DNA of 46,868 nucleotides from Akkermansia muciniphila (GCA_945901795.1 CAMDLP010000022.1:1-46868), one strand, 5' to 3'. Positions 1 through 8,012 are shown, numbered from the stretch's first letter. A program made the numbers and translations. The notes: generated from the sequence alone by a model not told the origin.

Positions 1-369
1 GTATCGACGCTCAGCCCGCCGATCATCCCGAACGACCTCACCTCGTTCAAATCCCGCGGCATTTCCCAGGTCGAGCGCGACCTCCAGCAGAAGCTCATGG
101 AAATCCGCGAAACCTACCTCGCCACCATCGACCACTTCAACTGGAACAAACTCGTCTATGAGGCGGAGATCCAGTTCGAGCCAATCATCGGCGGGATCTA
201 TCACCTCTACGAGATGCGCGGGCGCAAACTGCTTTCCATGATCGGCCCGGACGAGTGGCCGCAGAAGCATCTCGCCACGGTCCGGCTCAATATGGACCGG
301 CAGTGGAAAATCGTCGAAACCGGCTCCGGCGTGGACTCCCGCGAGCTCTTCGGCAGTGTGGAAATGTGA
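1..369 (+). CDS. DUF2452-family protein, 3-prime end only
   Basis: The gene enters from outside the window: frame 1 is open from base 1 and ends at a TGA at 367-369, giving the last 122 residues. The visible part has an N-terminal amphipathic stretch (QVERDLQQKLMEIRE) and then the block FEPIIGGIYHLYEMRGRKLL followed by SMIGPDEW, which matches my memory of the DUF2452 family, small soluble proteins of unknown function. No signal peptide or membrane segment is seen in the visible part. It converges on the LURP-one-like gene with 7 bp between stop codons. I cannot assign a function; the family call rests on pattern recall, not on a search. Confidence 0.55.
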   Translation, partial: VSTLSPPIIPNDLTSFKSRGISQVERDLQQKLMEIRETYLATIDHFNWNKLVYEAEIQFEPIIGGIYHLYEMRGRKLLSMIGPDEWPQKHLATVRLNMDRQWKIVETGSGVDSRELFGSVEM

Positions 370-376
370 AGGCCGT

Positions 377-1048
377 CTATCCGCGTTTCCGCTCCAGCAG
401 GACGAGCATCATGAAGGAGAGGAACAAATTCAGTTCCTCGCGCGCGGTCATTTCGCCGAGTTTCTCGATTTGGAAACGGCCCTCCCAGAACGCGGGCTGC
501 TTGGTCAGCCGCATCGCCGGAGCACCGCTGCTGCGGTTTGCCAGATAGCTCGGGTGCAGGAAATAACCGCTGAACATGCCGACGATCGGGATGTCGCTGA
601 CGATTGAATCCGCCACCTTGATCCAGGCGTTTTCCTCACGGATCGAGAAGTCCGGCGAGTTGTCGCCGGGATTGAACGTCTCGTAATGCGCCTTCCAGAT
701 CGAGCGCCATCCGCGGCGGCCGACGCTGCCGATCGCTCCGCCGGCGGCATCCGTGGAATGGTAGCGGGCGGACCAGTCAATCATTTGATTCGCCTTGATC
801 TCGGCGAGGCGTGTGCCCTGCGATTTGTCCGTCCAGATTTCCACATGTTCGCGGAATTTGAAGAGCTTCTGTTTGGTGTAGAGAATCGTGCGGCCGGTGG
901 CGTCCGTCACCGTCGCCTGGCTGGCGAGCGCAAGAATCTTGAAGGAGAGCGTGAGCGGATACTGGATGCCGTGGAGCTGGCGGGAAATGTCATCGGTCGC
1001 CGGAATCGTGGGAATGGCCGGCGGCGCGTAAGGGTTCGGTGTTTCCAT
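377..1048 (-). CDS. LURP-one-related / tubby-like beta-barrel protein
   Basis: A 223-residue protein starting at ATG 1046-1048. After a proline-rich N-terminus (residues 1-20) it has the strand pattern of the LURP-one/scramblase-like fold: QATVTDATGRTILYTKQKLF, then VEIWTDKSQGTRLAEIKANQ, then a segment with IGSVGRRGWRSIWKAHYE. In this superfamily such strands form a 12-stranded barrel around a central hydrophobic helix; here the C-terminus (about residues 203-218, LFLSFMMLVLLER) is a hydrophobic helix that would fit. No catalytic motif is visible, and the biological role of bacterial members is unclear. The gene stands alone on the minus strand, 98 bp downstream of arsC, separated from it by a hairpin. 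Family assignment is moderate; function unknown. Confidence 0.55.
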   Translation of the reverse strand: METPNPYAPPAIPTIPATDDISRQLHGIQYPLTLSFKILALASQATVTDATGRTILYTKQKLFKFREHVEIWTDKSQGTRLAEIKANQMIDWSARYHSTDAAGGAIGSVGRRGWRSIWKAHYETFNPGDNSPDFSIREENAWIKVADSIVSDIPIVGMFSGYFLHPSYLANRSSGAPAMRLTKQPAFWEGRFQIEKLGEMTAREELNLFLSFMMLVLLERKRG

Positions 1049-1103
1049 GGGCGGGAGGTATTTCAGATCCGGGGAAATGCCAAGCCCCGTGCTTCAGGGA
1101 CAT

Positions 1104-1139
1104 GGACATCTCGTCGATGCACGATGGGACGAGACGTCC
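1104..1139 (-). terminator. Hairpin after the ars operon
   Basis: Arms GGACATCTCGTC (1104-1115) and GACGAGACGTCC (1128-1139) pair over 12 positions with one mismatch (a possible G-U pair in RNA), loop of 12. It lies just downstream of the arsC stop and upstream of the LURP-one gene start. There is no clear U-tract, so it may be a weak terminator or a 3-prime stabilising hairpin rather than a classical intrinsic terminator. Confidence 0.4.
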
Positions 1140-1146
1140 GATCCCC

Positions 1147-1581
1147 TTATTTTGCCGCGTCTAGCAACCCGGCGGCGTAGGCTTGGAAGACGCGGGCGAT
1201 CTCGTCGCGCACCCGGCGGAAGACGGCCATTTGCTCGTCCTCCGTGCCGGGCGCGTGCGCTGGGTCGTCGAAGCCCCAGTGGTGGCGGTTGAGCTGGCCG
1301 GGAAAGATAGGGCAGACCTGATCGGCGTTGCCGCAGACGGTGATGACGGTTTTGACATTGTCCGCTAGAAATTCATCGAGGTGCTTCGAGTGGTGGCCGC
1401 TGATGTCGATGCCGATTTCCGCCATCGCCTTGATGGCGAGCGGATGGACGTAGCCGGCGGGTTTCGAGCCGGCGCTGGCGACGCGGAAATCGTCGTTGAG
1501 TGCGGCGCGGAGAATGCCTTCGGCGAGGTGCGAGCGGCAGCTGTTGCCGGTGCAGAGGATGAGGATGGCGGGTGGTTTCAT
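1147..1581 (-). CDS. arsC: Arsenate reductase, low-molecular-weight phosphatase (thioredoxin-type)
   Basis: A 144-residue cytoplasmic enzyme that reduces arsenate to arsenite. The P-loop [17 protein letters not shown] near the N-terminus carries the CX5R active site of the low-molecular-weight tyrosine-phosphatase fold. The other redox cysteines of the thioredoxin-coupled ArsC type are in [15 protein letters not shown], and WGFDDPA is the conserved Asp-Pro loop. The frame is open further upstream, but ATG at 1579-1581 gives the family-like N-terminus [15 protein letters not shown], so that start is chosen; the longer frame runs through a repeat element. It is the last gene of the arsR-DUF6428-aquaporin-arsC operon. 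Arsenite made here would leave through the neighbouring channel. The 114 bp that separate it from the aquaporin gene are occupied by a folded repeat. Confidence 0.9.
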   Translation of the reverse strand: MKPPAILILCTGNSCRSHLAEGILRAALNDDFRVASAGSKPAGYVHPLAIKAMAEIGIDISGHHSKHLDEFLADNVKTVITVCGNADQVCPIFPGQLNRHHWGFDDPAHAPGTEDEQMAVFRRVRDEIARVFQAYAAGLLDAAK

Positions 1582-1598
1582 GGTGGAGGTTGCGAGCT

Positions 1599-1697
1599 GA
1601 TGGTTGATGGTTGATAGGAAGAGGATGAATGAAAGCCGGGATGAATCCCGCTGTCCGGTGGTGTGGATCTTTATCTTTCTATCAACTCTCAACCATC
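1599..1697. repeat. Long imperfect inverted repeat with an inner hairpin
   Basis: Arms 1599-1617 (GATGGTTGATGGTTGATAG) and 1679-1697 (CTATCAACTCTCAACCATC) pair at 16 of 19 positions. The loop of about 61 bp holds a second hairpin, CGGGAT-GA-ATCCCG, near 1638-1651. The element fills the gap between the aquaporin stop and the arsC start, overlapping the last 2 bases of the aquaporin gene. The ATCAAC/GTTGAT words recur inside the transposase pseudogene at 42340-42371, so this looks like a member of a dispersed small palindromic repeat family. It could also modulate arsC expression. Confidence 0.5.
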
Positions 1698-2355
1698 AAC
1701 ATCTTCCGCAGCAGCCGGGTTCGCGGGTGCCGATGCAGAGAGGGACGGCGATGAGCGCGCCGAGGACGGTTGCGACCGGATAGAGCCAGAGAAACTGGAA
1801 ATTTCCGCTGACGATGGCGGGGGCGAGCGAGCGGGCGGGGTTCATGGACGCACCGCAGATCGGCCCGGCGAACATCGCTGCCATGGCCACCACCGCGCCG
1901 ATGGCGATGCCGGCGGTGACGCCCTTTTCCTTTGCGCCGGTGGAGACGCTCAGGATGACTAACATGAGGATGGCGGTGAGCACAATTTCCAAGATGAAGC
2001 TCTGCTGCCAGCTTCCGCTAGGCAGCGTGGCTCCGAGTGTGGGGTTTCCTGGAAAAAGGATTTTGAGTAATCCGCTGGCGGCGAATGCCCCGGCGAGTTG
2101 GGCGGCGATGTAGCCGGGGAAGCTCTTCCACGCGAAACGTCCAGCGACCACGAAGCCAAGGGTGACGGCGGGATTGAGATGCGCTCCGCTGATGTCACCG
2201 AAGGTGTAAATCATCGCCATCACGATGAGGCCGAACACCAGCGCGATCCCGGCATGGCCAATGACGCCGCCGGTGAATTGATTGACGACGATGGCCCCGG
2301 TCCCCGCGAAAACGAGGGCGAAGGTGCCGAGAAATTCTGCGAACAGGCGTTTCAT
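1696..2355 (-). CDS. Aquaporin-family (MIP) channel of the ars operon, AqpS-like
   Basis: A 219-residue inner-membrane channel with six predicted membrane helices and both Asn-Pro-Ala signatures of the MIP family: HLNPAVT in the first half and SMNPARS in the second. In some ars operons an aquaglyceroporin (AqpS) replaces the ArsB/Acr3 efflux pump. Arsenite then diffuses out after ArsC reduction, and no ArsB or Acr3 gene is present in this operon. The start MKRLFAEFLGTFALVF is typical. The gene begins 4 bp after the DUF6428 stop. Odd feature: the C-terminal tail ends EPGCCGRC, a cysteine cluster not needed for channel activity that could bind arsenite or a metal. Selectivity for arsenite is inferred from context, since ordinary water or glycerol channels look similar. 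Confidence 0.85.
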   Translation of the reverse strand: MKRLFAEFLGTFALVFAGTGAIVVNQFTGGVIGHAGIALVFGLIVMAMIYTFGDISGAHLNPAVTLGFVVAGRFAWKSFPGYIAAQLAGAFAASGLLKILFPGNPTLGATLPSGSWQQSFILEIVLTAILMLVILSVSTGAKEKGVTAGIAIGAVVAMAAMFAGPICGASMNPARSLAPAIVSGNFQFLWLYPVATVLGALIAVPLCIGTREPGCCGRC

Positions 2356-2359
2356 GATC

Positions 2360-2830
2360 TTAACAGCAGCCGGTGGGTCCGCATTTTCCAGCGATGGCCG
2401 GCAGGCGGGTGAGGGAGGGCAGGCCGCAAAGCTCTGGAGCGAGACACTCGGTGTGTTTGTGAGCGAGTTGGAGAACGACGGCGTCGTCGGTTAGCTCGTG
2501 GCCGGTGATGGTGTATTGGGAAATCACTCGGTCCTCGTATTCGATTTCGACGGGCACGGAATCGTCGGGCAAAATGGATTTCGCCTTGCCGAGGATGCTC
2601 GCCATTTTTCCGGTTTCGATACGGTGGTCGTAGTCCTCGCCAACCCAGATCTGGATCTGGCAAGTGGTGGTTTCACGCAACGTGCCGCCGCAGTCGAGGA
2701 AGGCTTTTTGCACACGCCCGACCTCGGTGACGTGGAAGGAAACGGGCACCCCACCGCCGTCGGGCAGACGGATGCGGAAGAAGCGGTCGGCGTGTGCCAT
2801 GAGCAATGATTTGAGTTTGGAGAGTTTCAT
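2360..2830 (-). CDS. DUF6428-family protein of ars operons
   Basis: A 156-residue soluble protein from ATG 2828-2830, overlapping the arsR stop by an ATGA junction, so translationally coupled to it. Recognisable blocks are PVSFHVTEVGRVQKAFLDCG, then GGTLRETTTCQIQIWVGEDY, then the DHR motif, which match DUF6428 as I remember it; these proteins commonly sit next to arsR. The C-terminus, AGKCGPTGCC, is a cysteine cluster. The same frame stays open upstream across arsR to position 3241, but that extension is an out-of-frame reading of arsR and is rejected. Function unknown. A thiol-based binding or trafficking role for arsenite is possible given the cysteines and the operon, but nothing in the sequence proves it. 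Confidence 0.7.
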   Translation of the reverse strand: MKLSKLKSLLMAHADRFFRIRLPDGGGVPVSFHVTEVGRVQKAFLDCGGTLRETTTCQIQIWVGEDYDHRIETGKMASILGKAKSILPDDSVPVEIEYEDRVISQYTITGHELTDDAVVLQLAHKHTECLAPELCGLPSLTRLPAIAGKCGPTGCC

Positions 2831-3189
2831 GATTTGAGGGATTTGGGGCCGGGGCAGCAACTCGTCTCGCGAACGCCGAGGCGGGTACGGGCGCGGGCGG
2901 CGTCGGTTTTCAGAACGGCGTCGTCCGACTCGAAGAATTTTTCCAAGGTGCCGACGAGCTCGCGATATTTCGGCTCGATGCGGAAATAGGTCCATTTCTC
3001 GCACTTCTCGCTTTCGAGCAAACCCGCCTTGCGGATGACCTGCACGTGGCTTGAAACCGACGATTGCGGCATTTCCAGAATGTCCGCGAGCTCGCAGACG
3101 CAGAGCGCGTCCGCCAGCACGAGGCGGATGATCCGCCAGCGCGTGGGGTCCGCGAGGGCGCGGGAGAAATGCACGATGTTTTTCGTCAC
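2827..3189 (-). CDS. arsR: ArsR-family transcriptional repressor
   Basis: A 120-residue winged-helix repressor. The N-terminal half has FSRALADPTRWRIIRLVL, the alpha3 metal-site motif ALCVCELADIL (the CxC that binds arsenite in classical ArsR), and the recognition helix QSSVSSHVQVIRKAGLLES. The C-terminus carries a further CC pair (ETSCCPGP), possibly a third ligand site. The start is GTG at 3187-3189; no better start lies between it and the conserved ALADPTR. No Shine-Dalgarno sequence is visible. A perfect inverted repeat (3181-3208) covers this start codon and is the likely operator. First gene of the arsR-DUF6428-aquaporin-arsC operon; arsenite binding should release it from DNA. Confidence 0.88.
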   Translation of the reverse strand: MTKNIVHFSRALADPTRWRIIRLVLADALCVCELADILEMPQSSVSSHVQVIRKAGLLESEKCEKWTYFRIEPKYRELVGTLEKFFESDDAVLKTDAARARTRLGVRETSCCPGPKSLKS

Positions 3190-3208
3190 GGGAAGTATCG
3201 TGACGAAA
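3181..3208. promoter_or_regulatory. Perfect 10-bp inverted repeat, candidate ArsR operator
   Basis: Arms TTTCGTCACG (3181-3190) and CGTGACGAAA (3199-3208) are exact reverse complements with an 8-bp spacer. The repeat spans the GTG start codon of arsR, so a bound dimer would block transcription or early elongation of the ars operon. Binding by this ArsR is inferred from position and symmetry. Confidence 0.6.
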
Positions 3209-3250
3209 AAAATCGTTATGTAAAGAGTCGAATTCCGTCATGCTGAACCG

Positions 3251-3397
3251 TCATGGCAGCGGGACAGGCCCTTCCATCACCGGAAAATTGAATGATTTCA
3301 TTGCCTCCAAGGATTGGAAGAAAATCTTCACATCCGCAGGAAAATCAGCGGTGTTGCGCGTGACCACGGTGAGTTGATGCACTAGCGGGGTCGGTAG
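3251..3397 (-). pseudogene. PIN-domain (VapC/FitB-like) toxin C-terminal remnant
   Basis: On the minus strand the reading frame from 3397 to a TGA at 3251-3253 gives about 48 residues including HQLTVVTRNTADF and ending in FPVMEGPVPLP. The motif TRNTxDF near the C-terminus of a 130-residue PIN ribonuclease carries the last acidic metal ligand, so this looks like the tail of a VapC-type toxin. An in-frame stop lies immediately upstream and there is no start codon or antitoxin gene, so it is a dead fragment. Too short for certainty. Confidence 0.5.
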
Positions 3398-3423
3398 TCA
3401 GCCTACATCGTAAACTTCGTGCG

Positions 3424-4902
3424 TTAGTCCTTCCGCTTCAGCAGCGGGAAAAGCACCACGTCACGGATGGTCGGCGCGCCAGTGAGCATCATGCAGAGCC
3501 GGTCGAGGCCGATCCCGATGCCGCCGGCGGGTGGCATGCCGCATTCCAGCGTCTCGATGAAATCGTAGTCGATCTTCTGCGTCTCCTCGCCGGACTGGGC
3601 TTCGAGGCGCTGGCGCTGGACGTCGGGGTCGTTGAGCTCGGAGTAGCCGGGAGAAATTTCCTGGCCGTTGATGATGAGCTCGTAAACCTCGACGGTCTGG
3701 CCGCCGGGGCTGATCTTGGCCAGCGGGACAAGCTCGCTGGAGACGCGGGTGACGAAACACGGGTCGAAGGTTTTCTCCTCCACCAGCTTTTCGAAGACCT
3801 GCTGGATGACTTCGTGGTCCTCCATGTTAGCGGAAATCTGGATGCCCTTTTCCTCGCAGCGGGCGCGGCGACCGGCGGCGTCGATCTCGAAGAAGTCGGC
3901 ACCGGCGGCGAGCTTGATCAGGTCGTGGTAGCTCGCGCGTTTCCATGGACGGGCGAGATTGATGGTGCGGGTGACGTTGCCCTCCTCGTCCTTGTGCTCG
4001 ATCTGCAGGCCGCCGCAGAATTTCTCGGCGAGGTGGCAGGTGAGCTCTTCGACGAGGTCGGCCATTTCCTCGAAATCCGAGAACGCCCAATACGCCTCAA
4101 GCATCGTGAACTCCGGATTGTGACGGCGGGAAATCCCTTCGTTGCGGAAGCTGCGGTTGAGTTCGAAAATCTTGGTGAAGCCGCCGACGAGCAGACGCTT
4201 GAGGAAAAGCTCCGGCGCGATCCGCAGCGTGAGCGGCATGCCGAGCGCGTTGTGATAGGTCTCGAACGGCCGCGCGGCGGCGCCACCGGCGACGTCCTGC
4301 AGCATCGGAGTTTCCACTTCGAGGAACCCGCGGTCCTGGAGGAAGCGCCGGATTTCCGCGATCATCAGCGAGCGCTTCACGAACAGCGCGGCGCTGTCGG
4401 GGTTGCCCATCAGGTCGAGGTGGCGCTTGCGGTATTTGATCTCGCGGTCGGCCACGCCGTGCCACTTGTCGGGCATCGGGCGGAGCGACTTCGAGAGCAC
4501 GGTGAATTTCTCCATCTTGATCGTCGGCTCGCCGGTCTTGGTCAGGAACGTCTCGCCCTCGATCCCGATCCAGTCACCGCGGTCGAGGCACTTCCAAGCG
4601 GCCACGCCGGTCTCGTCGAGCACCTTGACGTTCATGTAGCCCTGGATGCTGCCGTGGACGTCGGAGAGGGCGAAAAAGCAGGATTTCCCCATGTCGCGCA
4701 GCGCGGTGATCCGGCCGGCGACTTTCACTTGCAGGCCTTCGGCGAAATTCGCGCGGAGGTCGGCGGGGGTAACCGAAACCTCGAAGCGCGCGCCGAACGG
4801 ATCGATCCCGAGTTCGCGGAGTTTCGCAAGCTTTTCGCGGCGGATGGCGATCAGATCTGCTTCGGTGGATTGCGGCTGCTGCGGGGTGACGGCTTCACTC
4901 AT
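3424..4902 (-). CDS. lysS: Lysyl-tRNA synthetase, class II
   Basis: A 492-residue cytoplasmic enzyme that charges tRNA-Lys. It has an N-terminal OB-fold anticodon-binding domain (about residues 55-160, with VKVAGRITALRDMGKSCFFA) and a class II catalytic core. Motif 2 is FRNEGISRRHNPEFTMLEAY and motif 3 is GGIGIGLDRLCMML. The C-terminus matches the family end (TIRDVVLFPLLK). The frame extends upstream to 4974, but ATG 4900-4902 (MSEAVTPQQP) gives the usual N-terminal length and is preferred. The gene stands alone on the minus strand, and no T-box or other leader was seen upstream. Long open frames on the opposite strand are codon-bias shadows. Confidence 0.95.
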   Translation of the reverse strand: MSEAVTPQQPQSTEADLIAIRREKLAKLRELGIDPFGARFEVSVTPADLRANFAEGLQVKVAGRITALRDMGKSCFFALSDVHGSIQGYMNVKVLDETGVAAWKCLDRGDWIGIEGETFLTKTGEPTIKMEKFTVLSKSLRPMPDKWHGVADREIKYRKRHLDLMGNPDSAALFVKRSLMIAEIRRFLQDRGFLEVETPMLQDVAGGAAARPFETYHNALGMPLTLRIAPELFLKRLLVGGFTKIFELNRSFRNEGISRRHNPEFTMLEAYWAFSDFEEMADLVEELTCHLAEKFCGGLQIEHKDEEGNVTRTINLARPWKRASYHDLIKLAAGADFFEIDAAGRRARCEEKGIQISANMEDHEVIQQVFEKLVEEKTFDPCFVTRVSSELVPLAKISPGGQTVEVYELIINGQEISPGYSELNDPDVQRQRLEAQSGEETQKIDYDFIETLECGMPPAGGIGIGLDRLCMMLTGAPTIRDVVLFPLLKRKD

Positions 4903-5122
4903 GTCGGGGACCGGAGTAGGCGGCGGGCGGGTGACCCGCAAGAGTTGAAACGGGATCGGCGCGATAATTCTCACTGCGGTGAAATATTTTCAGCGGAGCA
5001 ATCGGGCGATTTCACCCCGTAAAAGCTAGCGGACGCCTTACTTTCAAGGATTTCACGGCCTGTCCGCGTCTAAAGGAACCGAGAATTCAAGCGGCTGGCT
5101 GCTTTTCGGACTTGGTCCAGCG

Positions 5123-5257
5123 ATGCATGCCCTATCGCCACATTTCCTCGACAACGACTTCCTCGCCACCATCGGCCCGGCCGGAATCAGCCTGACTTAC
5201 GCGCTGCCACCGATTTTACTCACCTTCGGCCTCGCCGGAATCGTCTGGGGCCTGTGA
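5123..5257 (+). CDS. Possible small membrane peptide, 44 residues
   Basis: In the 455-bp gap between lysS and hflX an ATG at 5123 opens a 44-codon frame ending in TGA at 5255-5257. The product would have a soluble N-terminus (MHALSPHFLDNDF) and one hydrophobic segment (ALPPILLTFGLAGIVWGL) reaching the C-terminus, as in small single-span membrane proteins. The frame stays open for at least 18 codons upstream without a start, so it may instead be the tail of a decayed gene. No Shine-Dalgarno sequence is visible. Not recognised; low confidence that it is expressed. Nothing else is seen in this gap. Confidence 0.25.
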   Translation: MHALSPHFLDNDFLATIGPAGISLTYALPPILLTFGLAGIVWGL

Positions 5258-5357
5258 GGCCGCGAGCGCGGGTTGAACGAGGAGGCCCGCTGAAAGACGA
5301 GGACCGCTAGAAATTTCGCATGGCCGGAAGGGGGCATCAGTGCTACCTGTGCCGCGG

Positions 5358-6659
5358 ATGTTTGAAGTCAGAGAAAAGCCGGACATGATCGAGCGCGCCT
5401 TGCTGGTGCGCTTCTATTTCGAGACGCACGAGGCGACGGAAGCCGAGTCCTTGCTCGACGAACTCGGCGAACTCGTCAAAACCCTCGGCGTTGAAGTCGT
5501 AGAGTCGGTGCTTTGCCGCAGCCGCGAAAAGCACAAGAAATTCCTCTGCGGCACCGGCAAAGCCGCTGAAATGGTCGAGCTCGCCCGCGCCCACGAGTGC
5601 GACGTCATCGTCATCGACAACGGCCTCGCCCCATCCCAGCAGCGCGAGTGGGAAAAACTCGCCGACCTCTGCGTGATCGACCGCGAGGAGGTCATCCTCG
5701 ATATTTTCGCCAAGCGCGCCCAGACCAAGGAAGCCCGCCTCCAGGTCGAGCTCGCCCGCATGCAATACGCCCTCCCCCGCCTCGCACGGATGTGGGGCCA
5801 CCTCGACCGCGAATCCGCCGGCTCCGGTGGTGGCGCGGGCGGCGGCGCCTCCCGCGGCATGGGCGAGAAACAGATCGAGGTGGACCGCCGTCTCGCCTAT
5901 CAGATCATCGACCGCGCCAAGCGCGAAATCGAAGTCGTCCGCAAGCAGCGGAAAACCCAGCGCAAGGAGCGCGAGAAATTCGAAACGCCCCACGCCGCCA
6001 TCGTCGGCTACACCAACGCCGGAAAATCCACCCTGCTCAACATCCTCAGCGGAGCCGACGTCATGGCCAAGGACATGCTCTTCGCCACCCTCGACACCAC
6101 CACCCGCCGCATCGAACTGCCAGACGGCCAGCCACTGCTCATCACCGACACCGTTGGATTCGTTAGAAATCTTCCCCACCGTCTCATCGAGGCGTTCAAA
6201 GCGACGCTCGAAGAAGCCGCCCTCGCCGATTTCCTCATCCACGTGCTCGACGCCACCTCGCCGGAAATCGACCGGCTCCACGACACCACGCTCGAAGTCC
6301 TCGCGGAACTCGGTGCCGGGGACAAGCCCACCATCACCGTCCTCAACAAGATCGACCGCGTCACCGATCCGTTCGAACTCATCTCGCTGGACAAAAAATT
6401 TCCCGGAGCACTCCATGCCTCCGCCGTCACCGGACTCGGGCTGGAAGAATTGCTCAAACTTTGCAGCCAGGTCCTCGCCGACCGCGTCTGCCAACAGGAA
6501 TACCGCATTCCCCAAAAACGCGCCGACCTCGTCAGCCTGCTCCACCGCGAGGCCAAGGTGCTCTCCACCGACTACGACGGCGACGACATCCTCGTCAGCG
6601 CCGTGGTACCCGCCGCCATCGCCGGGCGACTTGAATCCTTCGCGGCCGTTCCCGCCTAA
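5358..6659 (+). CDS. hflX: GTPase HflX
   Basis: A 433-residue ribosome-associated GTPase of the TRAFAC/OBG-HflX group, implicated in rescuing stalled or heat-damaged ribosomes. The N-terminal nucleotide-binding domain includes GNGLAPSQQREWE-like sequence (here VIDNGLAPSQQREWEKLAD). It is followed by a glycine-rich linker GSGGGAGGGASRGMGEKQIE, a basic coiled coil, and the G domain: P-loop GYTNAGKST (about residues 217-225), switch LFATLDTTTR, DTVGFV, and NKID. ATG 5358 (MFEVREKPDMIERALLV) fits the family N-terminus; an in-frame GTG at 5340 would add six residues. The downstream gene begins 20 bp after the stop and may be cotranscribed. Confidence 0.93.
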   Translation: MFEVREKPDMIERALLVRFYFETHEATEAESLLDELGELVKTLGVEVVESVLCRSREKHKKFLCGTGKAAEMVELARAHECDVIVIDNGLAPSQQREWEKLADLCVIDREEVILDIFAKRAQTKEARLQVELARMQYALPRLARMWGHLDRESAGSGGGAGGGASRGMGEKQIEVDRRLAYQIIDRAKREIEVVRKQRKTQRKEREKFETPHAAIVGYTNAGKSTLLNILSGADVMAKDMLFATLDTTTRRIELPDGQPLLITDTVGFVRNLPHRLIEAFKATLEEAALADFLIHVLDATSPEIDRLHDTTLEVLAELGAGDKPTITVLNKIDRVTDPFELISLDKKFPGALHASAVTGLGLEELLKLCSQVLADRVCQQEYRIPQKRADLVSLLHREAKVLSTDYDGDDILVSAVVPAAIAGRLESFAAVPA

Positions 6660-6679
6660 TTTCCACCCGATTCCATTCC

Positions 6680-7876
6680 ATGCTCCGCTTCGCCTCTTCT
6701 GTCTTCATCGCGCTCATCACTCTTGCTCCAGCTCAACAAACTCCACCGCCTGCGCGCCCGGTCCTCCGCGCCCTGCCACTCGGCGGCGACGACGACATCA
6801 ATTCCCAACCGGCACCCACGGCCGATCCGGTAGCCCCCACGACAGCACCATTACTTGTTAGGCCGGCTCCGCCGGTGGCCAAGGCGACTCCCCTCGAAAC
6901 CGTCTCCGCGCCCTCGCCGCTCGAAGTAAAACCCACCGGCGACGACGCCGTGCGACTGCAGATTTTCCTCGATGAGGCGAAATTCGGCCCCGGCGTGATC
7001 GACGGCAGACCCGGTCAATTCACCGAGCTCGCCGTGCAATCCTGGAACGAGGTCAACGGCTATCCGATCTCCGACTGGGTCGCCGTCAACACCGCCGCCC
7101 GCAAAGCCGTCCCGAACCCGCTCGCCATCGCCATCGTCCCCGACATCTCGACCGCCTGGGTTGACACGTCCCTGCCGACGAAGAAAGCCCTGCAAGCCAC
7201 CCGCAAACGCATGAGCTACCGCAGCCACGCCGAGTTCATGGCCGAGCGCTACCACACCGACATCCCCTACCTCACCGACCTCAACGGCAGTTCAAAAATC
7301 AACAACCTCAAGCCACGCGACACCATCATCGTGCCGAACGTGCGCCCCTTCATCATCGAAAGCCTAACCGGGACCGGCTACAAAACCGACGAAACCATGA
7401 GCCAGCGCCACGCCGTCGTGGACACCAAGATCAACCAGGTTCGCGTCTTCGAAGCGGCGCCCGCCGCCCTCGTCGTCGCCGAGCCCGGCGCCACCACCAT
7501 CTCCACGGCCACCCGCCCTAACCGCGGCCTCATCGCCTCGTTTCCCATCACTCCGGGCAAGCCGCAGTCCATCAAATTCGGCACCTGGGAAGTCAGAAAT
7601 TCCGTCGAACTCCCGCACTGGCGCTATGACCAGAAACTCCTCGATACCGGAAAACGCAGCGCCGACTCCGAGGCGCTCAACATTCCGCCCGGCCCCAACA
7701 GCCCGGTCGGCATCTTCTGGTGCGGCCTCAGCAAGCCCGGCATCGGCCTCCACGGCACCTCCGATCCGGAGACCATCGGCCGCGCCCGCAGCTCCGGCTG
7801 CATCCGCCTCGCCAATTGGGACGCCATCCGCCTCCCCACGCTCATCCGCCCCGGCACCACCGTGGAAATACGCTAA
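6680..7876 (+). CDS. Secreted L,D-transpeptidase (YkuD domain)
   Basis: A 398-residue exported protein. Residues 1-18 form a signal peptide (MLRFASSVFIALITLAPAQ), followed by a proline-rich linker to about residue 85 and then a peptidoglycan-binding-like helical region (VRLQIFLDEAKFGPGVIDGR). The C-terminal YkuD catalytic domain has GIGLHGTSDPE followed by RSSGCIRLANWD. The histidine and the cysteine of the SxGCIRL motif are the catalytic pair that forms 3-3 peptidoglycan cross-links or attaches proteins to the wall. An apparent LysM-like stretch (YHTDIPYLTDLNG, LKPRDTIIVPN) lies between them. It starts 20 bp after hflX. Substrate (cross-link versus protein anchoring) cannot be read from the sequence. 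Confidence 0.85.
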   Translation: MLRFASSVFIALITLAPAQQTPPPARPVLRALPLGGDDDINSQPAPTADPVAPTTAPLLVRPAPPVAKATPLETVSAPSPLEVKPTGDDAVRLQIFLDEAKFGPGVIDGRPGQFTELAVQSWNEVNGYPISDWVAVNTAARKAVPNPLAIAIVPDISTAWVDTSLPTKKALQATRKRMSYRSHAEFMAERYHTDIPYLTDLNGSSKINNLKPRDTIIVPNVRPFIIESLTGTGYKTDETMSQRHAVVDTKINQVRVFEAAPAALVVAEPGATTISTATRPNRGLIASFPITPGKPQSIKFGTWEVRNSVELPHWRYDQKLLDTGKRSADSEALNIPPGPNSPVGIFWCGLSKPGIGLHGTSDPETIGRARSSGCIRLANWDAIRLPTLIRPGTTVEIR

Positions 7877-8012
7877 CAGCAGTGGCCATCCTCACCTGTA
7901 TCAGACGGCTAACGTGGCCAAAGTTCTCTAAAATAATCAACCCTCCGCCCCGCGCCACCGGTTGCCTGATAGACCACCTCGCTTTCACCCTGTTCCAAAC
8001 TTCGAAACTCCC

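Noticed and set aside
2831-3241. Upstream extension of the DUF6428 frame
   Set aside because: It covers arsR in another frame and has random Arg/Pro-rich composition; the ATG at 2828-2830 fits the family and the ATGA junction.
3814-5022. 402-codon open frame on the plus strand opposite lysS
   Set aside because: Codon-bias shadow: composition is Glu/Gly/Val/Arg-rich and no motif is visible, while lysS on the other strand has all class II motifs.
5343-6545. 400-codon minus-strand frame opposite hflX
   Set aside because: Shadow of hflX; low-complexity Gly/Glu/Asp/Val composition and no recognisable domain.
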